NCBI GenBank assembly: GCA_945907105.1
Contig: CAMDSB010000005.1
Coordinates: 1 to 52,576, forward strand
Length of the DNA stretch: 52,576 nt
Reading direction: 5' to 3'
Source: Rickettsia typhi
GTDB lineage: Bacteria > Pseudomonadota > Alphaproteobacteria > Rickettsiales > Rickettsiaceae
Shown: one piece after another, positions 44,247 to 52,576 of the stretch
How the letters are laid out: every line of letters begins with the position of its first letter
How positions within the stretch are numbered: position 1 is the stretch's first letter
Notes under the pieces: model-generated
What the model saw: the letters and a program-made list of their open reading frames with translations, nothing else
Told to the model about the DNA's origin: nothing
Database searches by the model: none
Program-made: the position numbers and the translations under genes

Positions 44247-45602
44247 TCAACCAACCACAACTTTATTTCTTCCGGTTTCTTTTGCTTCATATAAAGCTTT
44301 ATCTACTCGATTAATAAAATCTTGGGCGGATTCGGTAGGGTTGAACTCAACAATTCCAATTGAGGTTGTTTTCTTTAGTGGTTGGCTATAATCTGGTATT
44401 ATGAAGTCAATAGCTTCTATGGTTGCTCTAATTTTTTCTGCAGTGACTGATCCTTGTTCAATATTCATATTTCCTAAAAGAACCATGAATTCTTCGCCGC
44501 CATATCTAGCTATGAGATCCGTTACTCTGAAAGAAGACTTTAATGTATTGGTTAATGTTTTGAGCACAGCGTCGCCGGCAGGGTGACCGTAGGTATCATT
44601 TACATCCTTAAAGTGATCCATGTCTAGCATCATCAAGCATAATTTTTGACCAGAAGTTCTGGCTTTTTCTGTCATCTGTTTTATATGGATATCAAAATAT
44701 CTTCTATTAAAAACTCCGGTAAGTCCATCTTTAGTGGATAAGTCGAAATTTTCTTCGAGCTCAGCTCGAAGATCATCTTGATATTGTTTTCTTCGAAGTT
44801 GTGTTTTCACTCTTGCCTTAAGTTCGCTTTTGTCTACTGGATAAATAAAATAATCATTAATTCCAAGTTCCATACCTTTTATGACCATTGGAATATTTTC
44901 TTCTTCAGCTAAAAGCATTATGACAGAGTTTTTAAATATTTGCTTCGATCTCAGCATCACCCCTATTCTTAGTGGATCACCTACACTCATTTGGCAGCTA
45001 ATGATCACTAAATCTGGAATAAAAGATCCTAGAGAATCGATCTCTTCTGGATTAGAAAGAGATTGAACTTGCTGAGTAAGAAGGCTCAGGCTTGCTTTTA
45101 TATTTTTTACTTGAATCACGTCATCATCGAGGAGTAAGATTTTACTATCAGTAAAATTGTCTTTAAGATCTACTACTTGACCACCTAACTCTTCATTAGT
45201 TTTATTTCGTAGTTTAAGTTCATCTATAACAGTTTTCATGCGAGTTAGTGACTTAACTCTGGCAAATAGGGCTGTATCATTAATTGGCTTTGTAAGAAAC
45301 TCATCTGCACCAGATTCAAGACCTTTTACTCGGTCTTCAATATCTGATAGAGCTGTAACCATTACCACGGGTATATGCGTCGTTTCTGGATTAGATTTTA
45401 TATGCCTACAAGTTTCAAAACCATCCATTTCTGGCATCATAACATCAAGAAGCACTATATCGACATTATTCTGGCTAAGCAAAGCAAGGGCTTTTGCCCC
45501 GCTATTTGCAGATAAAACAGTATAGTATTCACTAAGTAATTTTGCCTCCAACAATTTTACATTTGGTTCTAAATCGTCTACTACTAGTACAGTTGCGGTC
45601 AT
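44247..45602 (-). CDS. pleD: PleD-type diguanylate cyclase response regulator
   Basis: PleD makes cyclic di-GMP on phosphorylation. The 451 residues show REC1 with phosphoacceptor Asp53 (LLDVMMPEMDG), a degenerate REC2 (about 150-275, where the expected acceptor position reads IISCQMS) and a GGDEF domain with GGEEF at 368-372. The upstream allosteric site RxxD appears to be replaced by the segment before the domain. Its ATG overlaps the divK stop by four bases, as in Caulobacter, where the pair controls cell polarity and differentiation. In intracellular Anaplasmataceae PleD and c-di-GMP affect intracellular growth. Confidence 0.93.
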   Translation of the reverse strand: MTATVLVVDDLEPNVKLLEAKLLSEYYTVLSANSGAKALALLSQNNVDIVLLDVMMPEMDGFETCRHIKSNPETTHIPVVMVTALSDIEDRVKGLESGADEFLTKPINDTALFARVKSLTRMKTVIDELKLRNKTNEELGGQVVDLKDNFTDSKILLLDDDVIQVKNIKASLSLLTQQVQSLSNPEEIDSLGSFIPDLVIISCQMSVGDPLRIGVMLRSKQIFKNSVIMLLAEEENIPMVIKGMELGINDYFIYPVDKSELKARVKTQLRRKQYQDDLRAELEENFDLSTKDGLTGVFNRRYFDIHIKQMTEKARTSGQKLCLMMLDMDHFKDVNDTYGHPAGDAVLKTLTNTLKSSFRVTDLIARYGGEEFMVLLGNMNIEQGSVTAEKIRATIEAIDFIIPDYSQPLKKTTSIGIVEFNPTESAQDFINRVDKALYEAKETGRNKVVVG

Positions 45603-45985
45603 AATTTATTTTTTTTTGTAACTGAAGGAATAAATTTTTCAATTGCCTTAAAAAACTTGTCAATAGACACTGGTTTAGAAAGGTACATATCACAACCTGA
45701 TTTAGAAATTCTTATTTGGTCAACTTTCAAGGCAAATGCTGTTATAGTTATTATTGGTATATGTTTAGTATCTTGGTTTGCTTTTAGGGTTTGAATCAGA
45801 TCGATACCTGAAAGACCGTTAAGATGAATATCCATGAGAATAAGATCGGGCCTAGTACTCTGGATCAGCTCCACAAGGTTTAGGCCATCTCTAGAAATAA
45901 TGACTTCATGCTCCTGAATAGTAAGCAAATCATGAAATAATTTCAAATTCAGTTCGTTATCTTCAACGACTAGTACTCTACCCAT
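45599..45985 (-). CDS. divK: DivK-type single-domain response regulator
   Basis: The 128-residue receiver has Asp9-Glu8 acidic pocket residues, phosphoacceptor Asp52 in LILMDIHLNGLSGIDLI, and the ITAFALKVDQ and LSKPVSI switch blocks (Thr, Lys). There is no output domain. DivK in Caulobacter binds the histidine kinases DivJ, PleC and DivL and steers CtrA. First gene of the divK-pleD operon. Residue numbers of the pocket are by count of the visible N-terminus VLVVEDNELN. Confidence 0.9.
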   Translation of the reverse strand: MGRVLVVEDNELNLKLFHDLLTIQEHEVIISRDGLNLVELIQSTRPDLILMDIHLNGLSGIDLIQTLKANQDTKHIPIITITAFALKVDQIRISKSGCDMYLSKPVSIDKFFKAIEKFIPSVTKKNKL

Positions 45986-46177
45986 AATTTAATACAACTC
46001 CTATAGCTTAAGGCTATACAGAACCAAAACCCCAACACCTAATATTGAGTGTATACTATAACTGAGATAGGGTAACATTTATTTGATAAATATGTCGAGT
46101 TAAGATATGAGTAGAGTTCTTGTCTTATAATCTTATTGCATTTTTATCATTATTTAAATCCTGGGTTATACAATTTA

Positions 46178-46663
46178 TTATGCTGTTTGCCAAAGCCCAC
46201 TATCTAACTGTTCGAAAAGACTAATCTCGGATTTGTTAATATTACCTTTAAGTAATAAAGCTTTTATTTCAGGGAATTGAATTTGTTGAATATCATCAAA
46301 AATTATCATTATTTTTTCGACACTACTGATCTCCAGCGGGTTGGTTGTAGAAAAGAGCTGAAGTAATTTGTCTTCTGTGGGATTTACAAGAATAATAATT
46401 TTTGAATTATTAGGATTTTCTATAGAGTGTGTTATGTAAATAGGTTGCTCTTGAGGGAAGGGATCTTCCTTTGTTGCATGAGGAATGAAGTGTTTTTTGG
46501 AGTAAGTCCACAATACACGATCCAATTCTATGGTAAAATTGCTATTATTAGTAATAACACAAGTATTGGTGGAGCTATAATAACATTTTTGAGCCAGTTG
46601 ACAAAAGGCTTTTGCTAATTGATCTTGCTTTGTTTTATAACAACTTATTTTTATCATCTGCAA
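46178..46663 (-). CDS. holC: DNA polymerase III chi subunit HolC
   Basis: HolC binds psi and single-strand-binding protein and links the clamp loader to SSB. The 161 residues carry the family blocks LDRVLWTYSKKHFIPHA, QPIYIT and IMIIFDD. The start gives MQMIKISCYKTKQ; the alternative at the second Met is two codons later. Between this gene and divK lie 192 bases where I see nothing coding. holC is often absent from reduced genomes. Confidence 0.82.
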   Translation of the reverse strand: MQMIKISCYKTKQDQLAKAFCQLAQKCYYSSTNTCVITNNSNFTIELDRVLWTYSKKHFIPHATKEDPFPQEQPIYITHSIENPNNSKIIILVNPTEDKLLQLFSTTNPLEISSVEKIMIIFDDIQQIQFPEIKALLLKGNINKSEISLFEQLDSGLWQTA

Positions 46664-46765
46664 ACACTAAAGAACTAAATTTACTAATAAATACTCTCAT
46701 ATCCTTGCTTAGCAAGAATTGTGAACGTATAATTCATGTTATCCAAGCTTTGAGTAAATAATAAC

Positions 46766-47632
46766 ATGCTAAGATGTACTTATATAGTCCTTATTCACAA
46801 TAATGAGTCTAACATTACAAAATTAGTGGATTCATTAAAAATGATAGCAGGTAATTTTCATAAAGAATTTATCTTTGTTGATGATGGAAGCACAGATAAC
46901 TCGCTTGGTTTACTAAAGGCGAAGGTAAATGACCTTCCCAGAACTACAATCATCACTCAAGAAATGGAAGGGCCAACCGTAAGCGTCAATAAAGCCATTA
47001 GTCTTGCTACTGGCGACTATATTCATTTTGTTGAAGGCGACGAGGTTTTGCAAGTAAACTCCACGTCAGTTCTTATGGAATCGTGCTTAAAATTAGGGGT
47101 GGAAGTTGCTATCGGACATGTAGCGAAAACCATATCATCTAGCTCTAGATCAGTTGGTTTGTGGCAAATACTTCAAAACCCAATTAAGGAGATACTTCTA
47201 GGCAAGATCGATGGGGTACGGGAAGTCGGTAGATCGGGGAGTTTGGTCCATAATAAATTATTAGATAAGATTGCTAAAGCTGATAGTAGTATTTATACAC
47301 AAAATATGTCGCTTTCTCTTAGATGTGCGAAATATAGTAAATTTGCATTACTAGAGGATAATGTCACGACTGCGGTTGATCGTCAAAATGAGTTTGATAA
47401 GAAGTTTAGCTCTTATAATAATTTAAAATCTATATATAATTTTTCTAAGGAAAATCCAGAAATATTTTCAAATCTTACATCTGAATTATTGGTAGCTCTT
47501 AGTGCTGAATCCATAAAAAGATACGATAAAATAAATTATGCAATGAAGTCTTTGGTAAGAAAATATATCAAGTCTACTTCCCTAGATGGTGTACTCACGC
47601 TATATAAACTTGAGCTTGAGAAACTATTTTAA
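46766..47632 (+). CDS. Glycosyltransferase family 2-like protein
   Basis: The 288-residue product has a GT-A fold at its N-terminus: YIVLIHNNESNITKLVDSL, FIFVDDGSTDNSLGLL with the nucleotide-binding DDGS and an acidic ED motif (FVEGDEV) in place of the usual DxD. The C-terminal half is helical and not recognised. No membrane anchor is visible. Sugar and acceptor are unknown; it lies alone, divergent from holC. Confidence 0.8.
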   Translation: MLRCTYIVLIHNNESNITKLVDSLKMIAGNFHKEFIFVDDGSTDNSLGLLKAKVNDLPRTTIITQEMEGPTVSVNKAISLATGDYIHFVEGDEVLQVNSTSVLMESCLKLGVEVAIGHVAKTISSSSRSVGLWQILQNPIKEILLGKIDGVREVGRSGSLVHNKLLDKIAKADSSIYTQNMSLSLRCAKYSKFALLEDNVTTAVDRQNEFDKKFSSYNNLKSIYNFSKENPEIFSNLTSELLVALSAESIKRYDKINYAMKSLVRKYIKSTSLDGVLTLYKLELEKLF

Positions 47633-47751
47633 ATTTTATACTAAATTTCAATTCTATGTTGGAAAACTCATTCTGGCTTTTTAAAGAATTCCTTGACCGA
47701 AACGAATCAAATTACTCGCTGCAGTTAATTATAAAAAAATCGTTATTTGCC

Positions 47752-47780
47752 CTTGAAGTAATTCTAAGCGATCATATATA
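47752..47780 (+). promoter_or_regulatory. Heat-shock (RpoH) type promoter of groESL
   Basis: CTTGAA at 47752-47757 and CATATATA at 47773-47780 are separated by 15 bases and lie about 40 bases upstream of groES. CTTGAA is the sigma-32 -35 consensus core, and a 15-base spacer to a CAT-type -10 is the expected layout. No CIRCE inverted repeat (ttagcactc) is visible. Confidence 0.6.
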
Positions 47781-47821
47781 ACAACTGCTAGCGTAATTTA
47801 ATTAAATTTATGAGGTTCAAG

Positions 47822-48112
47822 ATGAATTTTAAACCACTACATGATCGAATCGCTGTTTTACCAGTACCAAGCGAAGAAAAAACTACTGGGGGAATTATTA
47901 TTCCCGATACGGCTAAGGAAAAACCAATGCAAGGTAAAGTCGTTGCAATAGGAAACGGTCTTAGGGATAAAGACGGAAAATTAGTTCCGTTGGAAGTAAA
48001 AGTTGGTGATATAGTAATGTATGGCAAATGGGGCGGTACAGAAGTAAAAGTAGATGGCAAAGATATTGTTATTATGAAAGAAAGTGATGTTATGGGAATT
48101 ATTGTAAAATAA
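47822..48112 (+). CDS. groES: Co-chaperonin GroES
   Basis: GroES caps the GroEL folding chamber. From ATG 47822 the product is 96 residues and starts [13 protein letters not shown], the universal N-terminus, with the mobile loop [19 protein letters not shown] and [24 protein letters not shown] at 47813-47816 fits this start; the in-frame ATG at 47810 would add four unneeded residues. groEL starts 48 bases later, in the same operon. Confidence 0.96.
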   Translation: MNFKPLHDRIAVLPVPSEEKTTGGIIIPDTAKEKPMQGKVVAIGNGLRDKDGKLVPLEVKVGDIVMYGKWGGTEVKVDGKDIVIMKESDVMGIIVK

Positions 48113-49816
<1,704 letters not shown>

Positions 49817-49856
49817 TAAAATTACCATTGCTGGATTATTAACCTGCTAATTAAAA

Positions 49857-49888
49857 AACCCTCGCGTATAATTATAGGCGAGGGTTTT
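49857..49888 (+). terminator. Terminator of groESL
   Basis: AACCCTCGC (49857-49865) and GCGAGGGTT (49878-49886) form a perfect 9-bp stem around a 12-base loop, followed by TTTAT with an A run before it. It lies about 40 bases after the groEL stop. Confidence 0.85.
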
Positions 49889-49940
49889 ATTCTCAAGATG
49901 TCTATTATTTTTTTACTAAATCTTTTTCTAGAACAAATAT

Positions 49941-50534
49941 ATGAAGATTCTAAAAAAAATCATTCTACCTATATTTTTAGTAAGTTCTATAATTCTTAAT
50001 ATGACTCCAGCCTTTGCTGCCAAGTCAAGAAAGGGTCCATTGAGAAGTTTTGGTGACTACATGCAGATAATAAATCCAATTTTTGCAAGTGGACTTGCTT
50101 CGCAAGAAAATGGATTTGGCCATTTTGCTTTGATCTATAGTCAAACATGGGTCACTATGCATAGTGTAAAACTAATGGCAAATAAAGGTAAGTGGCAACC
50201 AAGCAAGAGACCTAGTATTGATGGAAAAAAAGATCGATTTGATGGTATGCCATCTGGCCACACAGCTTCGGCTTGGGCAGCAGCAGCTTATGTCAGAACT
50301 TTTTCCGAGGACTATAAATATCTCTCCATTCCTTTATATATAACCGCGGCAGCTACCGGTTACAGCCGAGTAAAGGCAAAAGAGCATACAACTACTCAGG
50401 TAGTAGCAGGGGCTGCACTTGCTGAGCTTGTGACCTACATAAATAGTAAGCTCGACTGGAGTAATGAGTATCAATCCACCAATTTCTATTTTGGTGGGAA
50501 TGAACTAGCAGCTAGCTTCCAGTTTAGGTTGTGA
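49941..50534 (+). CDS. Exported PAP2-superfamily phosphatase-like protein
   Basis: The 197-residue product has a Sec signal peptide (about 1-26, IFLVSSIILNMTPAFA). The PAP2 motifs are visible: KRP near 89-91, PSGHTAS at 104-110 and SRVKAKEH at 142-149. The final aspartate of the SRxxxxxHxxxD motif reads Gln153. His107 and His149, the catalytic pair, are kept. PAP2 enzymes dephosphorylate lipid phosphates; related exported members act on lipid A or undecaprenyl diphosphate, but the substrate here is open. It follows the groESL terminator and is monocistronic. Confidence 0.82.
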   Translation: MKILKKIILPIFLVSSIILNMTPAFAAKSRKGPLRSFGDYMQIINPIFASGLASQENGFGHFALIYSQTWVTMHSVKLMANKGKWQPSKRPSIDGKKDRFDGMPSGHTASAWAAAAYVRTFSEDYKYLSIPLYITAAATGYSRVKAKEHTTTQVVAGAALAELVTYINSKLDWSNEYQSTNFYFGGNELAASFQFRL

Positions 50535-50630
50535 TATTTTAAAACAGGAACTTTGTGCCATAAGTTCCTAGCTTATCTATTTTGTATAATAGTTACTATT
50601 TTAAGTTGCTATTAAGATAGGCATCTAAAA

Positions 50631-52229
50631 TTATGTATATTCTTCATAACCATACTCTTCATAAGCGCCTGATAATTCTCTTGATGCAAGGCATGGATTA
50701 TCGTTACTACTTGGCCATTTTTTTCCACTTGTGTCGAAGTCGTCAGGATAAGGTACCAATAGTGACTCTTGAACTTGTGTTTGTATCTGTATATGACGTT
50801 TTGCAGCATCTACTGATTTTGCCAGAATCAAGCTATATGAAGGAAGGCTTGATGGAATATAAGAGGGACAAGTATAATTATCGTCACTATTTGAGGAAAC
50901 GCAAGTAACTTGGGTAAGTAGGGGAGGAAAATTATAGTCGAACTCACTAATCTCACTGGCAAAGTGTTCGACAATAATCTTATTCATCGTTTCTTCTTGT
51001 GTATCTTTTGGAGTGGTCCAAAGAAGGCGGGCCCTTTCCTGCTGAAAAAATAGTTCCACTAGCTGCCTATAATCGCTAACTTTGAAAGTTATTTTTTGAA
51101 GAAAGGCTTCATGATTAAAATAGTATTTTTGTGCCCATTTTTGTTTTATGACCTCTAGAGGATCTTCACTAAGTGACAATAGTTCTGTTATATCTTTATT
51201 ATAATTTTCGCTCTCCTTACTTCCACAATCCAAGAACCGATTGCTGGCCCAGATAAACTGATACTTTAAGCGAGGATCATCATCAATACCAATTGTGGTA
51301 AATATCTTGTTCAATTCATCAACAATAACTGCTATCATTTCCAAAATTAAATTTTTAGGAGGTTTTAAACCTTCAATAGATGTTTCATGGTTTACTTGGG
51401 TGTGTAATTTTTTTAAATGAGCACTGGTAATATTGTTGATGGCAAATAGCTTTGCTAGAAAAGGAGATGGCTTTTCTCTAATTTCAATTATTTTAGGAGC
51501 AAAATCACTGAGCTTTAAATGTTTAGCTACTCCATTTTTATCAAAAAATCCTATACTAGGAGTATTAGCTATATAAGTTTGGCTAATACAGTAGATGTGT
51601 AATAAATCAAATATACTAAACTCCTGGATTGCATCGTACATAAGTCGCATGTTTTCGTTGAATGCATCATAGACCTGCGTTTCCTTATCGCCGTCTGAAA
51701 GGGTTATCATTATTGACTTTCGCGGTAATAATGGTAGGAATTGTTGGAGATTTTCTCCATAACAGCTTAAAACAAACAAATTTAAAGGAGTATGATCCGT
51801 CGCCTTTACAAGTTCAGTAATAACTTCACTAGCTTCAATATTTTTCACTAAACTCATCCTATCTAAACTGTCTTCATAAGTTTTTTCACCCAAAGCTTTA
51901 GTAGTTAATGTATATTTGCCTAAAATTACTTGGCCATGCATGTTAAGAATAATATTTAGGCTTGATGGGCTGGGCTTTACTCTTTCAAAATGAACGCCTA
52001 ACTCTGTATGATCGAATCCTTCTATGGGGTCACCAATAAGTTTTAGGGAAGTAACTTTTTTAAGATAATTAGGGTTAAAAAGGATAGATGGAACTTCCTC
52101 AGCCTTAAAAAAATCAGTGTTAGCACCGCGTATTACATATGTATATGAGGGCAGTCCTTTTGGGGAATACAATGGGGTTTTATCACCGGCTCCCTTGTAT
52201 TCGGTTTTACCAACCCGTTGTCCTTTCAT
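50631..52229 (-). CDS. Orphan protein with possible caspase-type (clan CD) His/Cys pair
   Basis: The 532-residue product has no signal peptide, no membrane segment and no family I can name. In the first 200 residues two hydrophobic strands end in NMHGQ (His98, Gly99) and VLSCYGE (Cys156), 58 residues apart, followed by a further strand IMITLSDGD. That order (strand-His-Gly, then strand-x-Cys-x-Gly) is the catalytic signature of clan CD peptidases (caspases, metacaspases, gingipain, CHAT). The rest (about 200-430) is helical and charged; the end is rich in Ser and Pro and closes with tyrosine-acidic repeats (AYEEYGYEEYT). The neighbour is an IS110 fragment. A host-directed protease effector is the inference; a non-enzymatic protein is equally possible. 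Confidence 0.5.
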   Translation of the reverse strand: MKGQRVGKTEYKGAGDKTPLYSPKGLPSYTYVIRGANTDFFKAEEVPSILFNPNYLKKVTSLKLIGDPIEGFDHTELGVHFERVKPSPSSLNIILNMHGQVILGKYTLTTKALGEKTYEDSLDRMSLVKNIEASEVITELVKATDHTPLNLFVLSCYGENLQQFLPLLPRKSIMITLSDGDKETQVYDAFNENMRLMYDAIQEFSIFDLLHIYCISQTYIANTPSIGFFDKNGVAKHLKLSDFAPKIIEIREKPSPFLAKLFAINNITSAHLKKLHTQVNHETSIEGLKPPKNLILEMIAVIVDELNKIFTTIGIDDDPRLKYQFIWASNRFLDCGSKESENYNKDITELLSLSEDPLEVIKQKWAQKYYFNHEAFLQKITFKVSDYRQLVELFFQQERARLLWTTPKDTQEETMNKIIVEHFASEISEFDYNFPPLLTQVTCVSSNSDDNYTCPSYIPSSLPSYSLILAKSVDAAKRHIQIQTQVQESLLVPYPDDFDTSGKKWPSSNDNPCLASRELSGAYEEYGYEEYT

Positions 52230-52438
52230 AATTTATTCTGTTTTAATAATATAATAAATAGAATATAAATATCTATTTAGATATGTCCAACAATATTTAT
52301 TATTAATAAATATTTTCTATTCGTATAATGAAGAAATCACTTATGATAAGGATGATTATCAGGAACTAAGGCAGTGTCACCTAGAATTCTGTTAATTAAA
52401 ATATCACTGTCATACATGGAGACGGCGCTGATACTGTC

Positions 52439-52576
52439 TTAACCGTCAAGCACTAAGTTTGGATTAAATTGAGTATTATTTTTAATTACCCCAAAGACAA
52501 TATGTAGTAATTTACGCATAATGGCCACAATGATAACCTTAGCAGGCTTTCCTTTACTGGAGAGTTTCTGAGTAAA
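52439..52576 (-). CDS. IS110-family transposase, C-terminal end (partial)
   Basis: The minus-strand frame runs from the window edge to a TAA (52439-52441) and gives 45 residues including LSSKGKPAKVIIVAIMRKLL and a FGVIKNNTQFN block. This is the conserved end of IS110/IS1111 (Transposase_20) transposases, which use a RuvC-like DEDD active site located outside the window. The 22 bases around its stop (52429-52450) recur at 1271-1292. Confidence 0.8.
   Translation of the reverse strand, partial: FTQKLSSKGKPAKVIIVAIMRKLLHIVFGVIKNNTQFNPNLVLDG

Overview
The window is AT-rich, gene-dense bacterial DNA that looks like the chromosome of an obligately intracellular alphaproteobacterium of the order Rickettsiales, most likely a Rickettsiaceae relative. 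The clues are a valyl-tRNA synthetase of the compact archaeal-like type known from Rickettsia, a lone VirB2 pilin gene, a Sca-like autotransporter, a divK-pleD pair, an MlaA/MlaC pair, effector-like repeat proteins and transposon debris. I cannot name a genus from the sequence alone.

Layout. 1-1640 is mobile or accessory DNA: the tail of an IS4-type transposase, a leucine-rich-repeat (LRR) protein, the 3' end of an IS110-type element, a 72-bp element with perfect 13-bp terminal inverted repeats, and a mepB gene cut short by it. 1.9-12.3 kb is a proteostasis and translation block: clpB, an NlpD-like lipoprotein, rpiB, tRNA-Met, rplM-rpsI, clpA, a membrane-anchored glutaredoxin, clpP and clpX. 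12.3-15.5 kb holds an amgK-murU pair (peptidoglycan-sugar recycling) and a DNA photolyase. 15.6-21.6 kb holds a CinA-like protein, a Bax-inhibitor-1 family protein, ubiA, valS and an alpha/beta hydrolase. 21.8-22.3 kb holds a frameshifted orphan gene whose product would end in a eukaryotic prenylation (CaaX) signal.

22.4-27.4 kb is a tightly packed minus-strand run: aspartate aminotransferase, a DUF374 acyltransferase, waaA, lpxK and lpxL, that is, the late lipid A pathway. 27.4-32.9 kb on the plus strand carries a TPR-methyltransferase, mlaA, mlaC, two secreted HAD-like (DUF2608-type) proteins and a large alpha/beta hydrolase. 33-34.8 kb is an autotransporter split by one in-frame TAG. 35-39.6 kb is an RND efflux operon (membrane fusion protein, pump) with ruvC at its end. 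Then come virB2, folC, thrS and infC (with an apparent non-AUG start), divK-pleD, holC, a glycosyltransferase, groES-groEL with a heat-shock type promoter, a PAP2-like phosphatase, and a 532-residue orphan protein with a possible caspase-type His/Cys pair. The window ends in an IS110 transposase fragment whose 3' end matches the remnant near the left edge.

How the genes work together: most are housekeeping functions (protein quality control, translation, outer-membrane lipid A synthesis and lipid transport). The accessory genes (LRR protein, CaaX-ending gene, DUF2608 pair, DUF818-like hydrolase, caspase-like protein, autotransporter, VirB2) suggest a host-interaction layer, and several of them are decaying or lie next to transposon scars. 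Strongest leads are the caspase-like orphan, the CaaX-ending gene, the possible in-frame palindromic insertion in the second DUF2608-type gene, and the infC start.
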